Assembly (NCBI GenBank): GCA_039794565.1
Contig: JAUQVX010000004.1
Span: forward strand, 62,001-126,000
DNA: 64,000 nt
Reading direction: 5' to 3'
Origin: Gloeomargarita sp. SRBZ-1_bins_9
GTDB taxonomy: Bacteria; Cyanobacteriota; Cyanobacteriia; Gloeomargaritales; Gloeomargaritaceae
This document shows positions 44,338 to 53,607 of the stretch, in pieces; within the stretch, counting starts at the first letter, position 1, and every line of letters begins with the position of its first letter. The position numbers were made by a program, and so were the translations under genes. The notes beneath the pieces are model-generated. The model did not search any database. It was not told where the DNA came from and worked only from the letters and a program-made list of their open reading frames with translations.

Positions 44338-45803
44338 CCACCTGGGAGACGTTTCAGCGGCTGAGTGAGCGGGGGAATTTTATCCCCGTGTATGGGGTGC
44401 TGCCGGCGGATGTGGATACGCCTGTGTCGGCCTGGTACCGGGTGTGTTGCGGCCAGCCCTATAGCTTCCTGCTGGAGTCGGTGGAGGGGGGCGAGCGCAT
44501 CGGACGTTATAGCTTGTTGGGGTGTGACCCGCTGTGGGTGCTGACGGCTTGGGGGGACCGCTGTGAGCAGGTGTTCCGGGATGGGACGAGGCGGGTTTGG
44601 CAGGGGTCGCCCTTTGCGGTGATTCCCCAATGTCTGGCGCCCTATCAACCGGTGACGTTGCCGGAGTTGCCGCCGGGGTTGGGGGGACTGTTTGGGTTTT
44701 GGGGTTATGAACTCATCCGCTGGCTGGAACCGACGGTGCCGGTGGTGACCCAAGGGGAGTTGCCGGATGGCTGCTGGCTGCAAATGGACCACCTGCTGGT
44801 GTTTGACCAGGTGCGGCGCCAGATTTGGGTGGTGGCCTACGGGGATACCCGCCAGACGGATGTGCGCACGGCCTATGAACAGGCCCAGGGGAAGGTGCAG
44901 GAGTTGATCGCCCGGCTAGAAAAACCGCTGCCGCCGGAGGTGACCCGCCTGGTGTGGCAGCCCAACGCCCGCACCTTGGACCTCCACAGCGATACCACGC
45001 CCGAGGCGTTTCAGGCAGCGGTGCGCCAGGCCAAGGACTACATCCACCGGGGGGATATTTTTCAGGTGGTGCTTTCCCAGGAGTTGCGCACACCCTATAG
45101 CGGGGACCCGTTTTTGCTCTATCGCTCCCTGCGGCTGGTGAATCCATCGCCTTACATGGCCTTTTTCCAATTCGGGGATTGGCAGTTGGTGGGGTCGAGT
45201 CCGGAGGTGATGGTGAAAACGGAGGGTCGCCTGGTAACGGTGCGCCCGATTGCCGGTACCCGTCCGCGGGGGGCTACCCCGGAAGCGGATGCCCAGTTGG
45301 CGGAGGAACTGCGCCGGGACCCGAAGGAGGTGGCGGAACACGTAATGCTGGTGGATTTGGCCCGTAATGACCTGGGGCGGGTGGCCCAACGGGGAACGGT
45401 ACGGGTGGACGAAATGATGGTGATCGAGCGCTACTCCCACGTGATGCACCTGGTAAGCAATGTGGTGGCGACGTTGGCGCCCGAGTACACCGCTTGGGAT
45501 GCCCTGAAGGCCTGTTTTCCCGCCGGCACGGTCAGCGGCGCCCCCAAGATTCGGGCCATGCAAATCATCTATGAGCTAGAGCACCGGCGGCGGGGGCCTT
45601 ATGCGGGTTGCTATGGCTACTACGACTTTGAGGGGCAGTTGAATACGGCCATTACCCTGCGGACGATGGTGGTGCATCGGGGGTGGGTGCGGGTACGGGC
45701 CGGCGCCGGCGTGGTGGCGGATTCCGACCCCCAGCGGGAGTATCAGGAGACCTGGAATAAGGCCAAGGGGTTACTGGCGGCCATCGCGGCCCTGGGGAAT
45801 TAG
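44334..45803 (+). CDS. trpE: Anthranilate synthase component I
   Basis: Makes anthranilate from chorismate, first step of tryptophan synthesis. The 489 residues include the LLES feedback-binding motif (FLLESVEGGERIGRYS), then the chorismate-binding domain with RQAKDYIHRGDIFQVVLSQ, VGSSPEVMVKTEGRLVTVRPIAGTRPRG, EHVMLVDLARNDLGRV and FPAGTVSGAPKIRAMQII. ATG 44334 overlaps the stop of the FHA-PrsW gene; the longer frame from 44187 is its shadow. Full LLES implies Trp feedback. 3' end overlaps the convergent gene by 4 bases. Confidence 0.95.
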   Translation: MTTWETFQRLSERGNFIPVYGVLPADVDTPVSAWYRVCCGQPYSFLLESVEGGERIGRYSLLGCDPLWVLTAWGDRCEQVFRDGTRRVWQGSPFAVIPQCLAPYQPVTLPELPPGLGGLFGFWGYELIRWLEPTVPVVTQGELPDGCWLQMDHLLVFDQVRRQIWVVAYGDTRQTDVRTAYEQAQGKVQELIARLEKPLPPEVTRLVWQPNARTLDLHSDTTPEAFQAAVRQAKDYIHRGDIFQVVLSQELRTPYSGDPFLLYRSLRLVNPSPYMAFFQFGDWQLVGSSPEVMVKTEGRLVTVRPIAGTRPRGATPEADAQLAEELRRDPKEVAEHVMLVDLARNDLGRVAQRGTVRVDEMMVIERYSHVMHLVSNVVATLAPEYTAWDALKACFPAGTVSGAPKIRAMQIIYELEHRRRGPYAGCYGYYDFEGQLNTAITLRTMVVHRGWVRVRAGAGVVADSDPQREYQETWNKAKGLLAAIAALGN

Positions 45804-48277
45804 GTCTTGATGAGCCAGGTCAAGGCGGCGGCCATGGCCAGAATACCCACCTGATGGGGCCAGAGGGACGCCAGGGGCAGGCGGCTGATTCGGTGGCTGA
45901 GCCATAGGCTGGCCAGGGTGCTTCCCCCGAGGGCTGCCGACTGCAGAAAACCGATCACCGCCGGATGGGCCTGCCAAGCGGGTAAAGGCACCCCTGTCAC
46001 ACCAAAGGTGGCCAATGTCACCGGCAAAAGGTGACCCGCTTCCCCCAACCCCAAGGGCAGGTAGTAGGCCAGGTTAGCGCCCAGCACCAGGGGCAAGTAG
46101 CTGTAGGCCAAGGACAGGAAGGGGGTGGGGCGGCCTAGCGCTTGCTGCACCCGATGCCAGAACCACACCAGACCACCGGGTAAGGCCAAGGCGGCAATGG
46201 CGATGACTCCTTGAGCGGGTCGTCCGGCGGGCGTTAACTCCCACCACTGTTCCAGCAAAGGTAACCGGTGCAGCACCACCGCCCCCAGCAGCAGCAACAA
46301 CAGGCACACTTCGGCGGCGCTGGCTTCCTGGGTGGTCCACAGGTCAATGCCGGGCGGGCGCAGGTTCAGCTCCACCGAGCGATGGGGGCAGGCCTTCAGG
46401 CAGGTCATGCACAGGACGCAGTTGCGGTTGTCCGCCAGTTGGGCCGGATGGGAGTACAGGGGACAGCCGCCGGTGGCTTGCCCTTCCCCCAACGCCGGAC
46501 CCCCCTTGTAGCACGAATAGGTGGTGCATTTGGCGGCGCACACCCCCTGCTGCGAGCGCAACTCAGTTATGGACAACTTGGCAAACAGGCCGTTCATTCC
46601 CCCAATGGGGCACAGGTAGCGACACCAAAACCGCCGCTCATAAATTTGGGAGCACATCACCGCCCCCGCCGTAATCAGCACCAACAACCAACTGGAGAGA
46701 TAGGCGGTGTTGGGCAAATCCCAGAGTTCTTCCCACAGCAGGATCAGGGCAAACAGGGCCAACAAAAACCAGCCCCCCCACTTTTCCGCCAGCGGTCGCG
46801 GCCAGGGACGCAGCTTGCGGGGCCAGAGCTTCAGGGATAGCCTTTGCAGCAGCTCCCCATAAATCATGAAGGGACAGACGGCGCACCAGATGCGTCCCAA
46901 AAAGGGAAACAACACCAGCGATACCGGCCACCACCAGGCCCAAAACAGGTGGAGGGTCACATTGTGGGCGCGGTCCTGGGGCCCCCAAAAACCAATGGCC
47001 ACAATTACTGGAAACAGCCACAGGGTGAGACCGTAGTTTAAGGCATCGGGCCACCAGGGACTGCGCAAAAAACGCCGTAGCCAGGGGTAGGCCTGGAGGA
47101 GGTTCCAGCGCCAGCGTCGTTGGCGAGCACGCTCCGGCCAAAACACTTCTTCGGTTAAAACGGCAGCCCCTTCCGCCTGGAGCAGTGCCCGCTCCACTAA
47201 GCTGGCCAACTCCCGCAAATTGCCGGGAAAGTCGTAGCTTTGCAGGCGGCGCAGGGCTTCGGGGGCCACCCGGGGCTTGGATAACCCTTTTTGGCGGCAG
47301 TAGCGGGCGATGTAGTAATGCACCCAGGCTTCGATATCCGCTTTGCACACCCGCAAGGGAGGCACTTTGATGACATGGCCCACTAGGTCCCGACAATCGC
47401 AGGTTTTGGTCTCGGCAATCAGGATCAACCGTCCCTGAAGCGGGCGGGAGACCACCGGTCCATCTCCCACCGGGTTATAGCGTCCTTCCGCCACCAGGCG
47501 TCGCAGTTGCAAGTACAGATGCCCGGGCCATTCGTGGACGTTGTTGAGAATGAGGGTACCCTGCCCCAGCCAATCCAGCAGTCCCGGTTTACCCCCAGCT
47601 TTTCCGAATAGCTCCGCGCCTGTGGGTGACAACATCCCACAGTTGAATTTGATCAGGGGCTGGCGCCGGTCGGGGGAGCCATAGTGAATCAGGGCGGCAA
47701 TGTTGTCCTTTTCCAAACCGGGTTCCCCAAAAATCAGCACGGGGCGCCGGTCGCGGGTGGCTTGTTTGATAGCCTGGCGCAACCGCACCGCATAGCGACT
47801 GTGACCTACAATGCCCTGTTTCACCCGGGGCACCAAGTAGGGACGCAGGACAGCTTGCCGTTCCTGCTCGTAGGTTAGGCGCGTGGCGGCATCGGGAAAG
47901 GGTAGGGGCTGCCCTAGTTCGGGAAACTGCTGGACCAGGGCCAAGAAAGGCTCCCGCGCCAGGGTCCAAAGTTCCCCATCCGTCAGGGCCACCACCGTCT
48001 GCCGTGCCGGCTGGTCCAGGAGCAGTTCCTGCCAGGGGAAAACAGCGCCCGGGAGCAAGCACAGGGGCGGTAGACCCCCTTGGGCGGACCAGGTTTCACA
48101 CCGTCCCGACCGCAGGATGTACAGGTGGGTGACCGGTTGACCTTCTAGGGCCAGGCATTGTTGAGCGGCATACCGTTCCACCTGTAGGGCTTGGGCAATG
48201 GCTTCTAAAGCCGGGGTGGGCAACGCTGCCAGAAACGTAACAGTTTTTAGCCAGGCCAGACGCTCATCAATAGTCAT
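45800..48277 (-). CDS. Fusion of cNMP-binding, degenerate NtrC-type AAA+ and 4Fe-4S membrane domains
   Basis: An 825-residue protein of unknown function with three parts. Residues 10-125 form a cyclic-nucleotide-binding-like domain. Residues 155-375 resemble a sigma54-interacting AAA+ domain, but Walker A is GEPGLEKD (184-191), the GAFTGA loop is absent, and Walker B is LILNNVH (242-248) with both acids lost; PGNLREL (351-357) remains. Residues 410-825 hold about ten TMs with NapH/CcoG-like cysteine motifs: WCAVCPF, WCRYLCPIGG, CAAKCTTYSC and the ferredoxin motif CVLCMTCLKACPH. It probably senses a ligand or redox state and moves electrons at the membrane; the AAA part should be structural. 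Divergent from thpR. Confidence 0.85.
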   Translation of the reverse strand: MTIDERLAWLKTVTFLAALPTPALEAIAQALQVERYAAQQCLALEGQPVTHLYILRSGRCETWSAQGGLPPLCLLPGAVFPWQELLLDQPARQTVVALTDGELWTLAREPFLALVQQFPELGQPLPFPDAATRLTYEQERQAVLRPYLVPRVKQGIVGHSRYAVRLRQAIKQATRDRRPVLIFGEPGLEKDNIAALIHYGSPDRRQPLIKFNCGMLSPTGAELFGKAGGKPGLLDWLGQGTLILNNVHEWPGHLYLQLRRLVAEGRYNPVGDGPVVSRPLQGRLILIAETKTCDCRDLVGHVIKVPPLRVCKADIEAWVHYYIARYCRQKGLSKPRVAPEALRRLQSYDFPGNLRELASLVERALLQAEGAAVLTEEVFWPERARQRRWRWNLLQAYPWLRRFLRSPWWPDALNYGLTLWLFPVIVAIGFWGPQDRAHNVTLHLFWAWWWPVSLVLFPFLGRIWCAVCPFMIYGELLQRLSLKLWPRKLRPWPRPLAEKWGGWFLLALFALILLWEELWDLPNTAYLSSWLLVLITAGAVMCSQIYERRFWCRYLCPIGGMNGLFAKLSITELRSQQGVCAAKCTTYSCYKGGPALGEGQATGGCPLYSHPAQLADNRNCVLCMTCLKACPHRSVELNLRPPGIDLWTTQEASAAEVCLLLLLLGAVVLHRLPLLEQWWELTPAGRPAQGVIAIAALALPGGLVWFWHRVQQALGRPTPFLSLAYSYLPLVLGANLAYYLPLGLGEAGHLLPVTLATFGVTGVPLPAWQAHPAVIGFLQSAALGGSTLASLWLSHRISRLPLASLWPHQVGILAMAAALTWLIKT

Positions 48278-48341
48278 GGCGCATAGTCCCCGGGTTATTA
48301 ATTCCTACGATAGACGTACTACCAACAGCCCGATCACCGCA

Positions 48342-48926
48342 ATGATGACTACACCAGCAACCACTGCTCAGGATGGCCCCCTACGTACCTTTTTGGCCAT
48401 TCCCCCGGATGCGGCAGCACGAGCCTATCTCATGCACCACCATCAGCGGCTGCGGGCGGCCACTGGGAGTGACCACGTGCGTTGGGTCCAACCGGAACAG
48501 TGGCATTTGACCGTGCGCTTTTTAGGGGATTTACGGCCAGCCCAGATTGAGGCTTTGATCGCAGCCCTGAATCAACAGGGGGTGCCGAGTACCCTGTCTT
48601 TAACCCTGACACCGCCCCAGGTTTTCCCCAACCGACGTCAGGCCCGGGTGATTGCCTGTCGGGTGCCCACCACGGCTGAGTTACAGGACCTGGTGCGTCG
48701 CACTGACCACTGCTTGCAGGCCATTGGTTTCCCCCCCGAAACCCGACCCTGGCGGGGCCATATCACCTTAGGGCGGCTGCGGAACCCCACCACTGTGCCT
48801 TCCCACCTGGCCTCCCCAAGACAACCCATCCCGTGGCAAGCCCAGGCCCTGGTGCTCTACCACAGCACCTTGACCCCGCAAGGTCCCCAGTATCGGGTTA
48901 TGGCCGCCTGGTCATTTAGGGGGTAA
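48342..48926 (+). CDS. thpR: RNA 2',3'-cyclic phosphodiesterase (2H family)
   Basis: A 194-residue 2H phosphoesterase of the LigT/ThpR kind. Both catalytic motifs are intact: HLTVRFLGDL and HITLGRL. RTFLAIPPDAAARAYL is the usual start. It would open 2',3'-cyclic phosphates at RNA ends. ATG 48342 or 48345. The longer frame from 48198 overlaps the divergent gene and is not favoured. Confidence 0.9.
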   Translation: MMTTPATTAQDGPLRTFLAIPPDAAARAYLMHHHQRLRAATGSDHVRWVQPEQWHLTVRFLGDLRPAQIEALIAALNQQGVPSTLSLTLTPPQVFPNRRQARVIACRVPTTAELQDLVRRTDHCLQAIGFPPETRPWRGHITLGRLRNPTTVPSHLASPRQPIPWQAQALVLYHSTLTPQGPQYRVMAAWSFRG

Positions 48927-50019
48927 TCGCCCAGAGTTTGACCGTTTTATCAACGCTGCCGCTGGCCAGGAGTCGTCCGTCGGGGCTAAAGCTGATGCCA
49001 TAGACCCAACCGGTGTGACCTTCCAATTGGGCGATTTCCCGACCCTGGCGCAAATCCCATAGGCGGATCACGTGGTCACGGCCGGCGCTGGCCACCCATT
49101 TTTCGTTAGGGTGCAGGGCAACAGTGAAAATCTCGCCGATATGGCCGGTCAAGGTGTGAACTACCTGGCGGGTGTTGAGATTCCAGTAGCGCAAGGTGGC
49201 ATCCCGGCTGACACTGACAAAAGCTTGACCATCAGGGGCAAAGGCCAACCAGTTGACATCACTGGTATGTCCAGTGAAGGTGTGATGCAGTCGGCCATCG
49301 CGCCACCAGCGGATAGTTTGGTCCACACTGGCGCTGAGCAGGTCCTTGCCATCAGGGCTAAAGGCAACGTAAAGCACAATATTGTCATGCCCTTTAAGGA
49401 TTTGGAGAGGGCGGCCATCAAGGTGCCATAGGCGTACGGTGCGGTCGTAACTGGCGCTGGCGAAGCGGTCCCCTTGGGGATGGATGGCAATGGCTGTTAC
49501 CCAATAACCATGACCCCGTAACGTTTGTTGCTCCCGACCGGTTGTCAAATCCCAGATTTTGATCAACTTGTCCTTGCCGCCGCTAATGGCCGTGCGTCCA
49601 TCGGGGGTGACGGCCAGCCCCAGCACCTCCTCCCTATGACCCACTAGCGTACGCACCGCCTGACCCGTGGTCACCTCCCACACCCGGATGGTCTTGTCTT
49701 CACTGGCGCTAAGCAAGTAGCGGCCGTCGGGGGTAAACACCACCGTATTGATGTAACCTGTGTGACCGGTCAGCGTTGCCTGCAGGCGGGCTGGCGTGGC
49801 CTTGGCAGCGGGTTGGGTTGCTAGGGGTCCAAAGTGGCGGGTGTACCCATAACCCAGGCCACCCAGGAGCACCAACCCTAGGCCCCATCCCACTAGCCCC
49901 CAGGGAAACCGCCGCTTTTGCAGGGCAAAATTACAGATTTCACAACGCAGCGCCTGGGCGGGATTGCGGTCGTAACCACAACGGGGGCAGCGGCGGTAGG
50001 GGTCAGCTCCTAAGGTCAT
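48916..50019 (-). CDS. WD40-repeat membrane protein with N-terminal zinc ribbon
   Basis: About 367 residues. A zinc-ribbon-like CPRCGYDRNPAQALRCEIC comes first, then one TM (about 40-60), then seven WD40 repeats (GHTGYINTVVFTPDG through GHTGWVYGISFSPDG, each ending in a W-D/W-E dipeptide) that close a single propeller. It is likely a scaffold at the membrane; the partner is unknown. ATG 50019 has GGAG at good spacing; the frame opens at 50037. 3' end overlaps thpR by 11 bases. Confidence 0.88.
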   Translation of the reverse strand: MTLGADPYRRCPRCGYDRNPAQALRCEICNFALQKRRFPWGLVGWGLGLVLLGGLGYGYTRHFGPLATQPAAKATPARLQATLTGHTGYINTVVFTPDGRYLLSASEDKTIRVWEVTTGQAVRTLVGHREEVLGLAVTPDGRTAISGGKDKLIKIWDLTTGREQQTLRGHGYWVTAIAIHPQGDRFASASYDRTVRLWHLDGRPLQILKGHDNIVLYVAFSPDGKDLLSASVDQTIRWWRDGRLHHTFTGHTSDVNWLAFAPDGQAFVSVSRDATLRYWNLNTRQVVHTLTGHIGEIFTVALHPNEKWVASAGRDHVIRLWDLRQGREIAQLEGHTGWVYGISFSPDGRLLASGSVDKTVKLWAITP

Positions 50020-50079
50020 GCCCATCTCCACAACCAACTATACCTGTAGTGTAGTTGTCCCGCCCGAATTCTTAAGAAG

Positions 50080-50475
50080 TTACAGTTCCCAAACGTGATC
50101 GGGGTTGGCCAACTGGGCCTGCACCTTTTGCAAATCTCCTAAATCCTTAAACGGCGCATTTTGGGCCAGGGTGATGAGGGTTTGTAAAAGGGCGGGCAAC
50201 TGCTCGTTATCGCCCCGGGCCACCGCACAGTCTATCTGGGTCAGCAGGACTTGACAAATCTGACGGCGCTCAGCCAAGACCTGTTCGAGATAACCCAACA
50301 ACAATTGACGCTTGGTAGCGATTTCGGCCAGGACAGCTTTTTCCCAAGCAGCAATCTGTTGGCGGCGCGTCACTTCCCGCTCGTAGAGGTTTTGATAGTC
50401 CTGATAGGCGGCGACCAGCCCATGCACCAGACTCAGCAGGTTAGATAGAGCAGCTGGAGCGTTTGGCGGAAACAT
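50080..50475 (-). CDS. Helical protein of unknown function, partner of the glycine-zipper protein
   Basis: A 131-residue protein, almost all helix and coiled-coil-like (LVAAYQDYQNLYEREVTRRQQIAAWEKAVLAEIATKRQ, QVLAERRQICQVLL). Starts two bases after the stop of the glycine-zipper gene, so they are coupled. No family recognised. Confidence 0.7.
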   Translation of the reverse strand: MFPPNAPAALSNLLSLVHGLVAAYQDYQNLYEREVTRRQQIAAWEKAVLAEIATKRQLLLGYLEQVLAERRQICQVLLTQIDCAVARGDNEQLPALLQTLITLAQNAPFKDLGDLQKVQAQLANPDHVWEL

Positions 50476-50477
50476 CC

Positions 50478-51392
50478 CTAAGAGAGCTGCTGGGCATCCA
50501 GGAGGGGGGATTGCAGCAGTTCCACCAGCCCTTTGACCAGCAGAACGGCCTGCTGAAATACCACCGCATCCTGGGGCGGGTTGAATCCCCTCTCAATGGC
50601 CTGTTCCGGTTGGTCAAGGGCTTGTTGGCTGCTTTGATCCAGCTGTTGCACCAAGGCCATGAGTTCCCGGATACGCGGCTGAACGTCCGTTTGGAGCAAG
50701 TGGATGTAGGTCTCCATTTGGGCGATAGCGACCTGTACTTGCGCCGCATACTGCCGAGCTTGGGTGAGGGCTTCTTCCCCTTGGCCTGCCAGCAGCCGTC
50801 CGCCAACCAGCAGAGCCGGCCCCAAAGTCATCCCCCCCAAAATGGCGGAACCCAGCGCCATGCCACCACCACCGGCTGCCAAAGCGCCACCACCCAACCA
50901 CGCCAGGGTCGCACTAGTCGCCGCTGCCCCACTCAGAGAACTGATAGCCGCCCCTGTGCTGGCTGTGCCTATTAATGAAGCCAGGGTAAAGGTGCCCCCT
51001 GCAGCAGCGGCAGCCGTACTGACCATGGACCCTAACATGGAGCCAGTTTGGATAACTTGGGCAATTGCTTCAGCCATCTCATCCCACCGGAGCGGCGCAG
51101 CTGACGGGCCAGTGATTGGCAGTCCCTGGAGAGTCTGTAGGTCCCGCACGGCCACCTGTTGTTGCAACCGTTTCGCCAAAGCCACAAACCGCTCCACCGT
51201 GTCCAGCAGTAGCGCCCGTGTATCCTCTGCACACCGGACCAGTTCCCCCTGTTTTTGCCGATACTGCTTCTCCGCCGCTTCTCTGCAGGCCTGGGCCTCC
51301 TCCAGTTTTTGCCAACCCGCCCATGCCTTAGCGGCTCCTTCTAAAGCCGTCCCTAGCGTCACCATCCCCATCACAACCGGCACCAGCACCAT
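50478..51392 (-). CDS. Glycine-zipper membrane protein with flanking coiled coils
   Basis: A 304-residue protein of unknown function. N-terminal hydrophobic segment, a helical arm (about 28-85), a central Gly/Ala-rich block (about 115-190) with ASLIGTASTGAAISSLSG and LGGGALAAGGGGMALGSAILGG, then a second helical arm with ARQYAAQVQVAIAQMETYIHLL. Such glycine zippers insert in or bend membranes, and similar blocks occur in bacterial membrane-active proteins. RBS AAGGGGG lies 8 bases before ATG. Lies between the At5g03900-like gene (upstream) and the 131-residue gene (downstream), all on one strand. Confidence 0.75.
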   Translation of the reverse strand: MVLVPVVMGMVTLGTALEGAAKAWAGWQKLEEAQACREAAEKQYRQKQGELVRCAEDTRALLLDTVERFVALAKRLQQQVAVRDLQTLQGLPITGPSAAPLRWDEMAEAIAQVIQTGSMLGSMVSTAAAAAGGTFTLASLIGTASTGAAISSLSGAAATSATLAWLGGGALAAGGGGMALGSAILGGMTLGPALLVGGRLLAGQGEEALTQARQYAAQVQVAIAQMETYIHLLQTDVQPRIRELMALVQQLDQSSQQALDQPEQAIERGFNPPQDAVVFQQAVLLVKGLVELLQSPLLDAQQLS

Positions 51393-51436
51393 CAGGCCAT
51401 CCCCCTTCGCGCCAACGTCCCCCCCCTAATTTACTA

Positions 51437-52729
51437 TTAGGAAGTTTCAAGCGATGGTTCGCCGGCCAACAACTGCTCAAACTCCTGTTGCAACAAACTC
51501 TTTTCCGTGGTGTAAACCACCTGCTCTTCCGCGACAGCCGTCTGGGCAATGGCGAATTGGCGAGCAGCCGCCAACTTTTGTTGCACAGGGGGTTCGTGGA
51601 GCAAGCGCGTGCGAGCTTGGCGTATCTGGTTACGGCGACGGATGCGCTGATTAACCCACTGCAACCACAGATAGCGCCCCGCAGGAATCGCCAAGAACAA
51701 AATGGCATAGCCCAACAGAAAGCTATAGATGCCCTGGATAAACCCCAGAAAACCCGTCGTTTGAGCTTGCACCACCGGGTCCGCCAACAAAGAACCCAGC
51801 ACCAGCGAACCCCCCAAATACAACCCCCCCAAACTGGCGGACAAAACATTCGCCCCCAAACCCGCCTCATTGAAGGGCCAATGCTTTTCTTCCAGATAGG
51901 GCGCCACGTCCCGTTTGGGGCGTTTAGCAGCCACCCGCTGCAAATCGGGAAAGCGATATACCAGTCCCCCCTGGGGCGTCACCTCAGGATAGCCATTGAA
52001 TTTGGCCAATACCGGCAGCATGTAATCCTCCGACTCCAAAGCCTCCGGGGACACCTCATCCAAATAAGGCAAAATCTGCTCCCCCACCACCACCCCATCC
52101 TGGTTGCGAATCACCTGGGCAATCAAGCGCCAGCGCCGCTCCTCTAAATCCCCATTGGGGTTGCCATCGCCAAACAAAAAGGCAAACACATTTTCCAGGA
52201 AGCCCCGCCGGTTTTCCGATGATGACTGAGCGCGCCGGGGTTGGTAGTCATAACTCAGCCAGAACACATCAAAGGGACTGAACCAGAATCCACCCCCAAA
52301 ACTCATGCCACCGCCATAACTTTCACCCCGGCGACCGTCCCCATCGCGGCCACCACTGCTGCTAATAACCACCAGAGCCACGCCGATGGCAATCAACACC
52401 AAGACGATGGAAACCACCAACACAATCCCAAAGGAAATGCGAATCAGGTAAAAGACCAATCGCCAGACTTGTTGCAGGATTCCCCGCACCCGCGCCGCCA
52501 AGGACCGCTGCAATAAGATAACCCGCAAATTGGGGCTAAATTTGTAGAGAATCTCCCCGCTTTCGGAAACCACCAAGTGGCCCAGGGTCAAACTGGCTAA
52601 ATTCGCCAATTCCCGGTTGACAATCGGTAAAGCCAAACCCGTTTCCGCTGCCACATCCGCCACCGTCACCTGGTGATGGAGGTTTTCAACAGCAGCAATG
52701 ACCCGGGGATCAGGCAGCATCCGTATCAT
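51437..52729 (-). CDS. At5g03900-like conserved membrane protein (cyanobacteria and plastids)
   Basis: A 430-residue protein with an N-terminal winged-helix-like part (DVAAETGLALPIVNRELANLASLTLGHLVVSESGEILYKF), TMs at about 105-130, a Gly-rich stretch, FWFSPFDVFWLSYDYQPRR, VFAFLFGDGNPNGDLEERRWRLIAQVIRNQDGVVVGEQILPYLD, and more TMs at about 305-360. This pattern is that of plant At5g03900 and cyanobacterial homologues, sometimes labelled iron-sulfur biosynthesis without direct proof. C-terminal coiled coil. Upstream of the glycine-zipper gene by about 44 bases. Confidence 0.75.
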   Translation of the reverse strand: MIRMLPDPRVIAAVENLHHQVTVADVAAETGLALPIVNRELANLASLTLGHLVVSESGEILYKFSPNLRVILLQRSLAARVRGILQQVWRLVFYLIRISFGIVLVVSIVLVLIAIGVALVVISSSGGRDGDGRRGESYGGGMSFGGGFWFSPFDVFWLSYDYQPRRAQSSSENRRGFLENVFAFLFGDGNPNGDLEERRWRLIAQVIRNQDGVVVGEQILPYLDEVSPEALESEDYMLPVLAKFNGYPEVTPQGGLVYRFPDLQRVAAKRPKRDVAPYLEEKHWPFNEAGLGANVLSASLGGLYLGGSLVLGSLLADPVVQAQTTGFLGFIQGIYSFLLGYAILFLAIPAGRYLWLQWVNQRIRRRNQIRQARTRLLHEPPVQQKLAAARQFAIAQTAVAEEQVVYTTEKSLLQQEFEQLLAGEPSLETS

Positions 52730-52843
52730 CGTCAAACCCTTCGTTATTTTAACAAATCGGTCCCGGATAGCCCTGGCGACCCTTTGATTTATCCCGAGGG
52801 AACCCCCATCGCCGAAGGACGTCTATAGCCGACCAATGACTCC

Positions 52844-53605
52844 ATGGTGGTTTTGCATATGTTGGTATCCAGGCCCCCTAAACCCCCCTTTTTGACCCTC
52901 CTGCGTCCCTGGTTAGCTCTGTTGGGGTGGGGACTGATGGGTTTACCGGTGGGGGCGCAAACGGAAGTGCCCGTGGCAATTATCTCCCACCAGATGCGCC
53001 GGACCAGTACCGGTTCCATCCTAGTAGTGGGCGAAGTCCGCAATACTTACCCGCAACCCCTGTGTTTTGTACAGGTGGACATTCAGTACCGGGATGCCCA
53101 GGGGAGACCGGTGGGGGTGGACCGGTTGACCGCCAAAGAAGCGGGGGTCATGGCCCTCGACCAGGTGATGGCATCCCGTGGCGTGATTCCCCCAGGAGAA
53201 ACGTCCCCCTTTGTCCGCATCCGAGATGGCCGCAAAATCCAGGGACCCGTCCAGTCCGCCCGCCTGACCGCTAAGGGGTTACGCCTGCGGGGGTCCGTCA
53301 ATGGGGCGGCCACCATAACCAACCTGCAAATCCAGCGCCAGGGCAACGACTTCCGCCTCCGGGGCACCTACAACGCCACCGGTCGCGCCCCCAACAAAAA
53401 TCCCGAAGTCATCGCCGCTGGTTACGACGCCCAAGGCCAAATCCAAGTGGTGTCCACCTTAGCCCTGACCGACGACGGCACCTGGCGTGGTCAACCGCTA
53501 AAGCAACTGCGCCCCGGTCAACGCCAACCCTTTGATTTCACCCTGAGCAACCCAACTGGCAACGTGACCCAGGTCAAGGTATTTCCCTCCTTTGCCTGCG
53601 AATGA
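52844..53605 (+). CDS. Exported FxLYD-type protein
   Basis: A 253-residue protein with a signal peptide or N-terminal anchor (LLRPWLALLGWGLMGLPVGAQ) followed by two immunoglobulin-like beta domains: SILVVGEVRNTYPQPLCFVQVDIQYRDAQGRPV is an FxLYD-like pattern, and DFRLRGTYNATGRAPNKNPEVIAAGYDAQGQIQ a second. Function unknown. ATG 52844 or 52859. Confidence 0.7.
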   Translation: MVVLHMLVSRPPKPPFLTLLRPWLALLGWGLMGLPVGAQTEVPVAIISHQMRRTSTGSILVVGEVRNTYPQPLCFVQVDIQYRDAQGRPVGVDRLTAKEAGVMALDQVMASRGVIPPGETSPFVRIRDGRKIQGPVQSARLTAKGLRLRGSVNGAATITNLQIQRQGNDFRLRGTYNATGRAPNKNPEVIAAGYDAQGQIQVVSTLALTDDGTWRGQPLKQLRPGQRQPFDFTLSNPTGNVTQVKVFPSFACE

Positions 53606-53607
53606 CC

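Noticed and set aside
50478-51392. Calcyanin (calcium carbonate biomineralisation protein)
   Set aside because: It has a glycine zipper, but calcyanin has three long glycine-zipper repeats at its C-terminus and a different N-terminal domain; here a single central block lies between coiled coils.
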